In this document: positions 26,700-32,970 of the stretch, one piece after another
Layout of the letters: each line of letters opens with the position of its first letter
Numbering within the stretch: the first letter of the stretch is position 1
Assembly (NCBI GenBank): GCA_021827645.1
Contig: JAKAVA010000053.1
Span: 1-32,970, forward strand
Origin: Planctomycetota bacterium
Lineage (GTDB): Bacteria; Planctomycetota; Phycisphaerae; WQYP01
Reading direction: 5' to 3'
Length of the DNA: 32,970 bases
The notes under the pieces: generated by a model
Told to the model about the DNA's origin: nothing
Database searches by the model: none
What the model saw: the letters and a program-made list of their open reading frames with translations, nothing else
Made by a program: the position numbers and the translations under genes

Positions 26700-26728
26700 T
26701 TGACGCCCGGCGTGCTGACTATTACCAT
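26700..26728 (+). promoter_or_regulatory. Candidate dnaN promoter
   Basis: TTGACG (26700-26705) and TACCAT (26723-26728) are 17 bp apart and match consensus at 5 of 6 and 4 of 6 positions. Transcription would start near 26735, about 43 nt before the dnaN ATG. Confidence 0.45.
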
Positions 26729-26777
26729 GCCTGCCGGTGAGTTTATGTTGCAGTCCAGATAGAATGGGTTGAGATTA

Positions 26778-27932
26778 ATGAAAGTAAGTATCCACAGACA
26801 GGCTTTATCGGATGTTCTTTCGCTGGCCACCGGCATCGTTCCCACGCGCTCTCCCAAGCCGGTTCTCAGTTCGGTGCGGTTAGCCACCACTTCACTTCCT
26901 ACCGGCCGCGTGGTGCAGGTGGTCTGCACCGATGGAGAGATGACCCTCGAAACATATCTTCAGCAGGTGGACATCAAGCAGGACGGCGTGTTGCTTCTGC
27001 CGGCCGCAAAACTTGCGGATATTGTTAATAACTCGCCCGATGAAACCATTTCCATCACCGCCTCCAATGAAAAAGCCACCATCACCGGCCGCGACAGTTC
27101 GTATACGCTGCTCGGGTTCGGTGCGGAGGGGTATCCGCCGATTGAATCATTTGATGGCAAGACCAATTTTTCGATTCAGGCCGGACCGCTTAAACGCATG
27201 TTGGATTGCACCCGTTTCGCCGCCGCCAAGGAAATGAGCCGCTACGCCATCAACGGTGTGCTTTTTGAGGTCAAGGGAAAGAAGCTTTCGCTGGTGGCCA
27301 CCGACGGTCATCGCATGGCCCACGCCCGCGAGGATATCAGCGTGTCGGAGGAAGCCGGGGCGGATGGTCAGGACATTTCGGCGGTGGTGCCGATCAAGGC
27401 GATCACCCACATTGAAAAATTACTGAACGATCCGGATTCCACCATCGCCATGCAGTTCAGCGAAAATAAGCTCTTTGTTCAGGTTCTCGCCGCCGATCCG
27501 GACAAGGGAAATCGGGCGGTCAAGGCCAGCTTCAGCGCCACACTCGTTGAAGGCGTCTTCCCGCCGTATCAGGATGTCATACCTAAAGATTGCGACCGCA
27601 AGGCCAGCATCGAATCTGCGCCGTTCAGCAGTTCGGTACGGCGTGCGTCGGTGATGACCAGTGATGATTCCCGTGCGATCAAAGTATCATTTACCAATAA
27701 CCAGCTCGATCTGATCGGTCGCTCGGCGGAACTCGGCGAAGCCCGAATCACCATGCCGATCCAATATACCGGGCCGGCAACAGAATTGGGCTTTAATCCG
27801 GCTTATCTGCTCGACGCCGTCAAGGTGGCACCGACGGATAACTTCACTTTTGAATTCAAGGCGTCCGGGCCAGCTCTCATGCGGTTCAGTAAATCGTTCA
27901 TGTATGTCATCATGCCGGTGACCATCCCGTGA
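26778..27932 (+). CDS. dnaN: DNA polymerase III beta subunit (sliding clamp)
   Basis: The ring-shaped clamp that tethers DNA polymerase III. A 384-residue protein with the three-domain repeat. The N-terminus MKVSIHRQALSDVLSLATGIVPTRS, DGVLLLPAAKLADIV, GYPPIESFDGK in domain 2, RYAINGVLFEVKGKKLSLVATDGHRMA, then GVFPPYQDVIP, and the C-terminal LMRFSKSFMYVIMPVTIP are all canonical. The final residues form the partner-binding pocket end (PMxx-like). ATG 26778 was preferred to a TTG nine bases upstream. dnaA does not precede it: the upstream neighbour is the cysteine desulfurase. dciA follows after 24 bp. Confidence 0.96.
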   Translation: MKVSIHRQALSDVLSLATGIVPTRSPKPVLSSVRLATTSLPTGRVVQVVCTDGEMTLETYLQQVDIKQDGVLLLPAAKLADIVNNSPDETISITASNEKATITGRDSSYTLLGFGAEGYPPIESFDGKTNFSIQAGPLKRMLDCTRFAAAKEMSRYAINGVLFEVKGKKLSLVATDGHRMAHAREDISVSEEAGADGQDISAVVPIKAITHIEKLLNDPDSTIAMQFSENKLFVQVLAADPDKGNRAVKASFSATLVEGVFPPYQDVIPKDCDRKASIESAPFSSSVRRASVMTSDDSRAIKVSFTNNQLDLIGRSAELGEARITMPIQYTGPATELGFNPAYLLDAVKVAPTDNFTFEFKASGPALMRFSKSFMYVIMPVTIP

Positions 27933-27956
27933 CGGTGCACAATCTGAGGCGCATCC

Positions 27957-28337
27957 ATGGATCGAAATCATCCTCAGAAACAACCCACCGTCGATTCCAT
28001 CGCACGGATCATCAACTATCGGCAGCCTAAATCTGCCCAGAAGACTCAATCGCTCGGCGAAATATTGCCGCCCTGGTTCGCACGTGAAGTACTCAAACCT
28101 GCGCGAACCATGGACTTCCTTACGCCAGCGTGGAACAGCCTGCCGGAAATCCTACGGCGATCTTGCACACTCAAGGGGATTCATCGCTCAATCCTCACCA
28201 TCACCTGCGAACAGGCTCCCGCTCGAACAGAACTCGAACGATTGCTGCGGAATGGGTTGCTGGCTCAGATTCAGGCTGCTTCGCACGGGCGGATCAAGCG
28301 GGTCAAGGTCATCCTTTCGCATTCGACATCCCAATAA
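27957..28337 (+). CDS. dciA: DciA-like helicase-associated protein (DUF721)
   Basis: DciA assists loading of the replicative helicase in bacteria lacking DnaC/DnaI. This 126-residue protein has a basic, flexible N-terminus and the DUF721 core: PAWNSLPEILRRSCTLKGIHR, a hydrophobic strand SILTITCEQA, then RTELERLLRNGLLAQI and KRVKVILS. The core resembles KH-like folds. GAGG lies 7 nt before ATG 27957, and dnaN ends 24 bp upstream, so the two are likely co-transcribed. The position between dnaN and a DnaA-box cluster fits a replication-initiation role. The symbol is assigned from the fold pattern and context. Confidence 0.75.
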   Translation: MDRNHPQKQPTVDSIARIINYRQPKSAQKTQSLGEILPPWFAREVLKPARTMDFLTPAWNSLPEILRRSCTLKGIHRSILTITCEQAPARTELERLLRNGLLAQIQAASHGRIKRVKVILSHSTSQ

Positions 28338-28445
28338 TACTCAAAGCACCTTCAATATCTGAACGGGCAAAATGCGGAGGCAGCTGAACGATTTCGCAAA
28401 TGGGAATTACCATATGATGTATATTTGTCGACATATCTTTCCGTG

Positions 28446-28454
28446 TTATTCACA
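28446..28454 (+). promoter_or_regulatory. DnaA box TTATTCACA
   Basis: An exact match to the TTATNCACA consensus, inside the candidate origin. Confidence 0.55.
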
Positions 28455-28544
28455 ATTGTTTCACCGCACCGAATTTTGATTCATCTGGCCACAGCCGCCA
28501 AATTTTCTCCTGCTTGCCCGTTAACCGCGCTCGTACCGTTCTCT

Positions 28545-28631
28545 ATAAGATATATAAATCGTCGTCGTAATAGTAGGTCCTGTCTTGGGCCTGAATAAAG
28601 ATCGGCAAGAGCTACATAAGATCATATATAA
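28545..28631. repeat. Paired AT-rich repeats (possible DNA unwinding element)
   Basis: ATAAGATATATAA at 28545-28557 and ATAAGATCATATATAA at 28616-28631 share the ATAAGAT...ATATA core. They lie 16-100 bp left of the central DnaA-box pair, the arrangement expected for a duplex-unwinding element. Confidence 0.4.
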
Positions 28632-28646
28632 CAAGGATTTATACTG

Positions 28647-28676
28647 TTATCCACAGGTTTTACTTATGGTGGATAA
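28647..28676. promoter_or_regulatory. Pair of convergent DnaA boxes
   Basis: TTATCCACA on the plus strand (28647-28655) faces TTATCCACC on the minus strand (28668-28676) with a 12-bp gap. The first is the strongest consensus form. Confidence 0.6.
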
Positions 28677-28813
28677 GTTGTCTTGTCTCGAACGGCTCGA
28701 CCTGTCGGTATCCCAGATTCTCCGCCAAGAAGCAGCGTGCAGAGATTTGTTGCTAACCTGAATACGCCAAATTTTCCGTCGAAAGCGACCGCGTGAGACA
28801 TCTTATTAACAGG

Positions 28814-28822
28814 TTACCCACA
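28814..28822 (+). promoter_or_regulatory. Weak DnaA box TTACCCACA
   Basis: One mismatch from TTATCCACA, about 110 bp before the trpG start. Confidence 0.4.
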
Positions 28823-28935
28823 GACCGGTAGACAGGAATGGTGCATCGCTTGGAGCCGTCGCTTATGACTACGGCACCATCCCCCTTTTCCTGGTATTGC
28901 TTGGAGAGACTCTGCGGTGAGATTAAACTCTGGGG

Positions 28936-29523
28936 ATGATATTACTGATCGATAATTACGACTCCTTCACTTACAACCTGGTGCAGCGGATCGGAGAGAT
29001 TTCAGATGTTGCCGTCGACGTGCGGCGTAATGACAAAATAACCATTGGCGATATTCAAGCAATGAAGCCTGAACGAATTATAATTTCGCCCGGTCCGTGC
29101 ACACCGCGTGAGGCGGGTATCAGCAATGACATTTTGCAGCATTTTGCTCCCCAAATGCCGATCCTGGGTGTTTGTCTGGGGCATCAATGTATCGGTCATA
29201 CCTTTGGCGCAGTGGTGGAAAGAAACTGGCGTCTGATGCACGGAAAAACCTCGGAGGTTTTTCACGACAATCAGGGGGTTTTTGCCGGGTTAAGCAATCC
29301 GTTCGTTGCAGCGCGGTATCACAGCCTCGTGATCCGGCCGGGCACGCTTTCCAACGATTTTGTGGTTACAGCTTGGACCAAAGAAGACGAAATCATGGGA
29401 GTGCGGCACAAAAGTTGGCCCCTGCATGGTGTTCAATTTCATCCGGAGAGTTTTCTGACAATTGAGGGGCATCGTCTGCTTCAGAATTTTTTGGCGATAT
29501 CCCCAATACCGGTTGCTGCGTGA
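28936..29523 (+). CDS. trpG: Anthranilate/aminodeoxychorismate synthase glutaminase subunit
   Basis: A class I glutamine amidotransferase of 195 residues that supplies ammonia for anthranilate (TrpG) or aminodeoxychorismate (PabA). The N-terminus MILLIDNYDSFTYNLVQ is diagnostic. The oxyanion loop SPGPCTPREAG, the nucleophile Cys80 in GVCLGHQCIG, RYHSLVI, and the catalytic His-Glu in HGVQFHPESFLT are all intact. In many bacteria one subunit serves both pathways. No trpE or pabB is adjacent, so a shared role is plausible. It lies directly right of the candidate origin. An inverted repeat at 29563-29576 may end its transcript. Confidence 0.93.
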   Translation: MILLIDNYDSFTYNLVQRIGEISDVAVDVRRNDKITIGDIQAMKPERIIISPGPCTPREAGISNDILQHFAPQMPILGVCLGHQCIGHTFGAVVERNWRLMHGKTSEVFHDNQGVFAGLSNPFVAARYHSLVIRPGTLSNDFVVTAWTKEDEIMGVRHKSWPLHGVQFHPESFLTIEGHRLLQNFLAISPIPVAA

Positions 29524-29562
29524 GCCAGCCACAGCCGGGTTGAAGTTTGGAGGGTCAAGCCG

Positions 29563-29576
29563 AAGCGGAGCCGCTT
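29563..29576 (+). terminator. Weak terminator-like hairpin after trpG
   Basis: AAGCGG (29563-29568) and CCGCTT (29571-29576) form a stem just 40 bp after the trpG stop. No T-tract follows, so function is inferred from position. Confidence 0.3.
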
Positions 29577-29870
29577 ACGGGCCCGGGCCATCCCTGAAGA
29601 GTATCATCACGAACGATTCGCGTGGTACAGACGCGAACATATCGGATTCCGCCACGCGAGCGGTCGGTGCTGTCCTCTCGCTCTCCGTCCCCAGGCCGAA
29701 AAGACGGCTTCCACCGTCATCGATACCATCCTTGTAGATATTTGCAAAAAAGTTTACCGCTTCCCTGCGGTAAAGATCAGTTCCGTTACCGGTCATGGCG
29801 GGATGGGAATAGGAAAACTATTAAAAGCGCCACGTGCTCTCATACCGGAACGGGCATCAGCATGTTATAG

Positions 29871-29885
29871 CCGGGGGAACCCCGG
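29871..29885. repeat. GC-rich hairpin CCGGGG-gaa-CCCCGG
   Basis: Six perfect G-C pairs close a 3-nt GAA loop. It lies in the gene-free region, 311 bp downstream of the slipin stop on the minus strand. It has no T-tract. Confidence 0.4.
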
Positions 29886-30195
29886 TATCTCCGGTCGGCA
29901 GGTCTGGATGGGAGTGGTATACAGGCACCCCGTCAGCCGGAGGATAAAGGTAGTGTAACTCATGATGCTGCAAAGTAGAAATTATTATCGCCATATTCGC
30001 AATCGTGTAACGGTTCCCGGGTTTAGGTCCAGGGGTGAAACCGCGCTCTGGAGTACGCTCATGGCGTGTTTTGCCGGAATTATCGCGTCGCATTGCGGCT
30101 GGGTCGGAGTAGAGGCTACGTGGTGATGCGGTAATAAGCCAGTTGACCCAGCATGCCACTGATCGTTGTACGGCGGCTGTCTCGCAGCGTAAGGC

Positions 30196-31002
30196 TCAGC
30201 TTCCTGCGGCGGTTTTATTTTCCGGCTGTGCGGTTTTGACGGCCGCATGTTGCCGCAGGTAACTGCTGAAGCTCTGCGAAAGTGTCACAAAATCTGCCGG
30301 GATCATGAGGATCGTCGTGCTGTTATTTTCCGCCCCAACTTCCGACACCATCTGCATGCGTCGCAACTCGATTGCAACCGGATTCTCCGCCATCTGCTGC
30401 GCCGCATCACTGAGCTTTTTAGAAGCTTCCAGTTCCGCCTCCGCCTTGATGATCCGGGCGCGTTTCTCACGGATGGCCTCGGCCTGCATCGCCATAACCT
30501 GCTGCATGGCCTCCGGCAGCTCCACATCCTTCATTTGAAAGCGTTCTACCGTTATCCCCCAGGGGACCGTTGCGCTCACCAGATTATCGCACAGAAGGCC
30601 GTTGATTTTGTCTCGCTCCTGCAGCACTTCGTCGAGATCGTGTCGGCCGATGATGTTACGCAGGCTCGTCAGGGCCAATTGATAAACCGCCGACGGAGCG
30701 TCCGCAACTTCAATAACGGCCTTGGAGGCGTCGGTAATCCGATACCAGAGAACCGCGTTGACACGTATGGTTACGCTGTCGCGTGTGATGGTCTCCTGCT
30801 GTTCAGCCGACACCGTGCGGGTGCGGGTGTCGATGGTGGTTGAGCGTTCGATCCCCAGAGGCAGAATCCAATACAGTCCCGGCCCGCGTATGCCGACGTA
30901 TCGGCCCAGCCGGAACACCACCCCGCGCTGATATTCCTGTGCAATACGAAGACCCGTCAGGATGACCACCACGATAAATACAACAATAATGAGAATGGGC
31001 AT
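30196..31002 (-). CDS. Slipin (stomatin-family SPFH membrane protein)
   Basis: A 268-residue SPFH protein: one N-terminal membrane helix (about 2-18, ILIIVVFIVVVILTGL), then the SPFH/band-7 domain starting EYQRGVVFRLGRYVGIRGPGLYWILP, the typical RTVSAEQQETITRDSVTIRV, and YRITDASKAVIEVADA. A helical segment (AIREKRARIIKAEAELEASKKL, about 175-205) follows, then a short C-terminal domain. Such proteins oligomerise at the inner membrane and organise proteases or lipids. Bacterial slipins often pair with an NfeD protein, but none is adjacent here. GAGG precedes the ATG at 31002. It diverges from the C39-like gene. Confidence 0.92.
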   Translation of the reverse strand: MPILIIVVFIVVVILTGLRIAQEYQRGVVFRLGRYVGIRGPGLYWILPLGIERSTTIDTRTRTVSAEQQETITRDSVTIRVNAVLWYRITDASKAVIEVADAPSAVYQLALTSLRNIIGRHDLDEVLQERDKINGLLCDNLVSATVPWGITVERFQMKDVELPEAMQQVMAMQAEAIREKRARIIKAEAELEASKKLSDAAQQMAENPVAIELRRMQMVSEVGAENNSTTILMIPADFVTLSQSFSSYLRQHAAVKTAQPENKTAAGS

Positions 31003-31258
31003 GATGCCTCGCTATCGTCCACGTGGCGTAACTGTTCACGGTCTTTTGGCCTGCCGAACCGGCAGGAAACTTGGGTAAAATGTACCACAGCCAAGAGGGG
31101 ATGCAAATCGGATTCAGGTGAGCGTACGGATAAAAGCTCGCCAACCCCCGATTTGGCTGCCCATCATGCGCGAAACGGTGTAACTCACTTTATCCCGCCG
31201 CCGAGGTTGCAATGGTGCGTAGATAGCTGCGCCGGGATCGACTTGCACGGGGCCGGAA

Positions 31259-32656
31259 TTGGCGGTCGCGGCAACTCCCCATCTCGATGGACGTGGCTTG
31301 GGCAGAATTCGCGAGGCGATCGACCGGCGGGCGAAGAGCGTTGCTATTGAGCGGCATTATGTCGACAAGGATTATCGTGACACCTTCGCCAATTTTCACG
31401 CCAGGAAGTTTAGCACGCCGGACTCGCGGTGTATTCGGCTTCATTTTTTCGACCAGCCGATAAATCACGTGACAACTCGAGAACGTGCCGTGGTACAGCC
31501 ACACTACCTTGGGTATGTGGTGGTGCGGCCAACGCGGCCCAACTGCGTCGGCCGGACACTCCTCGGACCGCGGGCGTGCGGCCTCAGCGGTGGCCACATT
31601 AGCCTATGCTCGGAACAGATTTCGCTCCAAGGGACGACACTGGATGTTTCAGGCTTTCCGTTCATAAGCCAGGACACGGACGTCACAGTCTGTGCTCAGT
31701 CGTCCCTTTGGATGCTCGCTCGCTATTTCAGCAACCGGTATCAGTCGCATCCGGAAATATACCCCTTCCAACTTGCCGATCTGACAAGGGATTTCTCGAT
31801 CGGACGGGTCTTCCCGACGAGCGGGCTTTATATTTGGCAGATGGCTGAGGCGCTGCGGCAACTCCGGTATTCGCCACTGATCTACGACCGCAGACGCTAC
31901 AGCCAAGTCGGTGATTTTGAGCATCTGATGTACACCTACATCGAGTCGGGAATTCCAATATTGGCCGCCTTCGAGAATCATGTTGTCGTCCTCTTTGGGC
32001 ACCGTTCGGACTTCACGTCCCTGCAGCGGGACCCGCCCGGTCAGCACCACTTTATTTTCTCGTCCCAGTTCAACCGCGAGTTTGTTGGAAACGACGATAA
32101 CGGGTTCCCCTACCAAATTCTGGGTGGAGACCCTATCGCGAGAGGGATGCCCTACTCGATCCCCCAGGTTCAGCAGTTTATAGCAGCGCTGCCCGAGAAG
32201 GTTTTTCTACCAGCAGAGAACTTTCAGACGGTTGTAACCAGCCTGCTCAGGCGGGAGGATATGGGGGTTCAGAGGCTTTCCCCCACCCTCGCCCCGCACG
32301 GGCTCATTCTTCGGCTGTTTTTGACAACCGGGAGGTCGTTCAAGAAACACCTCTCATCCCGTGGCATGGGTAACAGCGATGTGGAAAGCATCTATCGGAA
32401 TCTACCGCTTCCACATTTTATTTGGGTTTGCGAAATTTCGCGGGCTTCCGAGTTTCCCCAGAGGGTGCTTGGCGAGATCATCTGGGACGCCACGCGAAAC
32501 CCGTATGAGCCCGACGGATGGATCGCCCTGCACTACCCCGAGTTGCTGATAGTCGATCAGGGGTCGGCCCTCAATGGTCGGCAGGAACTGTTGACTATTC
32601 CTCTCAGATCGCATACGAATTACCCGATATTTGAGAATAATCTGGTAGGGGTTTGA
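31259..32656 (+). CDS. C39-like (papain-fold) cysteine-protease-type protein of unknown function
   Basis: A 465-codon frame with no signal peptide or membrane helix. I read a papain/C39-like core: an oxyanion Gln in FPFISQDTDVT (Q138), a nucleophile Cys in VCAQSSLWMLARYF (C145), a His in ILAAFENHVVVLFGH (H241), and an Asn/Asp in EFVGNDDNGFPYQIL (278-280). Ahead of it is an N-terminal domain (about 25-135) with a basic YVDKDYRDTFANFHARKF and YLGYVVVRPTRPNCVGRT. After it comes an unassigned 160-residue C-terminal domain. The start is unclear: the frame opens at 31223, the earliest candidate is TTG 31259, and no ATG lies near it, so the N-terminus may be truncated. It is coupled to the 61-residue gene. 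The protease fold is inferred from motif spacing and the substrate is unknown. Confidence 0.65.
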   Translation: MAVAATPHLDGRGLGRIREAIDRRAKSVAIERHYVDKDYRDTFANFHARKFSTPDSRCIRLHFFDQPINHVTTRERAVVQPHYLGYVVVRPTRPNCVGRTLLGPRACGLSGGHISLCSEQISLQGTTLDVSGFPFISQDTDVTVCAQSSLWMLARYFSNRYQSHPEIYPFQLADLTRDFSIGRVFPTSGLYIWQMAEALRQLRYSPLIYDRRRYSQVGDFEHLMYTYIESGIPILAAFENHVVVLFGHRSDFTSLQRDPPGQHHFIFSSQFNREFVGNDDNGFPYQILGGDPIARGMPYSIPQVQQFIAALPEKVFLPAENFQTVVTSLLRREDMGVQRLSPTLAPHGLILRLFLTTGRSFKKHLSSRGMGNSDVESIYRNLPLPHFIWVCEISRASEFPQRVLGEIIWDATRNPYEPDGWIALHYPELLIVDQGSALNGRQELLTIPLRSHTNYPIFENNLVGV

Positions 32657-32657
32657 T

Positions 32658-32843
32658 ATGTCTGACAGAAAGCTGGAATTGATTCCTGACGTTAAAGAAA
32701 TAGGCAAGCCGTTTTTCGATACCGAAGAAGAGTATCAGAAATTTCGTGCAAGTTATTACGAGGATATGAAGCCCGAGCTGGATCGCCAGCGTGAGGCCCG
32801 CCGCTTGAGCGAAGAGGCAGCACGGAGGCATTTTGTCTACTAA
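32658..32843 (+). CDS. Small highly charged protein coupled to the C39-like gene
   Basis: A soluble 61-residue protein, rich in Glu, Lys, Arg and Asp, probably mostly helical: FFDTEEEYQKFRASYYEDM, then RQREARRLSEEAARRHF. Its ATG lies one base after the TGA of the C39-like gene, with AGGGG about 8 nt upstream, so translation is coupled. No family is recognised. Its size, charge and position suggest an inhibitor, adaptor or substrate of the protease-like partner. This is inference only. Confidence 0.55.
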   Translation: MSDRKLELIPDVKEIGKPFFDTEEEYQKFRASYYEDMKPELDRQREARRLSEEAARRHFVY

Positions 32844-32970
32844 CCCAACTTTCGCACTTCTGGGGTAAAAACCGCATTATCGTGCAACCAGGGCCAAAAG
32901 TTTCCACCACAAAACATGCCTGGATTTTCGGTTCTGGGGTCTCTCAGGACTCTTGTAAGGCCGCCAACTG

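Larger units (their letters stand above)
28338..28935. other. Candidate chromosomal replication origin (oriC)
   Basis: A gene-free 598-bp stretch between dciA and trpG. It holds two exact 9-mer DnaA boxes: TTATTCACA at 28446-28454 and TTATCCACA at 28647-28655. Two one-mismatch boxes lie at 28668-28676 (TTATCCACC, minus strand) and 28814-28822 (TTACCCACA). Two related AT-rich words, beginning ATAAGAT, lie at 28545-28557 and 28616-28631, just left of the central box, and could form the unwinding element. The surroundings (dnaN, dciA) favour an origin. GC skew over the whole chromosome would be needed to settle it. Confidence 0.6.
29524..30195. other. 672-bp region without a convincing gene
   Basis: Several short frames cross this stretch (for example minus-strand 29857-30159 and 29575-29796), but none has a clear start site, family resemblance or conserved neighbour. 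It could be a decayed gene on the minus strand downstream of the slipin. It contains two GC hairpins, at 29563-29576 and 29871-29885, listed separately. No tRNA-like cloverleaf was recognised. Confidence 0.4.

Noticed and set aside
31153-31350. 65-codon plus-strand frame before the C39-like gene as a separate gene
   Set aside because: It overlaps the start of the C39-like frame in another phase, has no convincing start signal, and looks like chance or at most a frameshifted N-terminus.

Overview
The window looks like a chromosomal segment of a planctomycete, most likely a Phycisphaerae-type bacterium. The pointers are a single-chain SecD-SecF fusion downstream of tgt and yajC, a secreted protein ending in a PEP-CTERM sorting signal, an ECF sigma/anti-sigma pair, a large RND exporter, and a GC-rich genome with AT-rich islands only at regulatory sites. 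This placement is inferred from gene content and was not tested by any search.

Left part (1-9843). After a truncated reading frame and a gene-poor, repeat-bearing stretch comes a universal stress protein with a perfect TATAAT box. A long minus-strand block follows. Read from its promoter side it runs: ECF sigma factor, membrane anti-sigma factor, HtrA-like PDZ protein that seems to have lost its catalytic histidine, class III aminotransferase, HpnN-like RND exporter, and UDP-glucuronate decarboxylase/epimerase. The first three form an envelope-stress regulatory unit. The aminotransferase and exporter are 48 bp apart and resemble the hopanoid HpnO/HpnN pair, but no squalene-hopene cyclase is present.

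Middle (9844-23659). A WecA/TagO-type glycan initiator sits behind a good promoter overlapped by a 17-bp palindrome. It converges on smpB. A secreted, bilobed aspartic-protease-like PEP-CTERM protein then converges on gyrB. Upstream of gyrB on the same strand is the classic tgt-yajC-secDF protein-export operon. Divergent from tgt is a tight ribE-pdxA pair with a 4-bp overlap.

Right part (23697-32970). An unrecognised small protein sits in the antitoxin position before a VapC-like PIN toxin whose third codon is TAG, so that gene is probably broken. Next come trpF (minus) and a SufS/Csd-type cysteine desulfurase (plus). The replication block is dnaN, then dciA (DUF721), then a roughly 600-bp gene-free stretch with DnaA boxes and AT-rich repeats that I read as a candidate replication origin, then trpG/pabA. 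A 670-bp region without a convincing gene and a slipin follow. The right edge carries a C39-like cysteine-protease protein of unknown function translationally coupled to a 61-residue charged protein; this pair is the best candidate for an undescribed system.

No tRNA, rRNA, CRISPR array or intact insertion sequence was seen.
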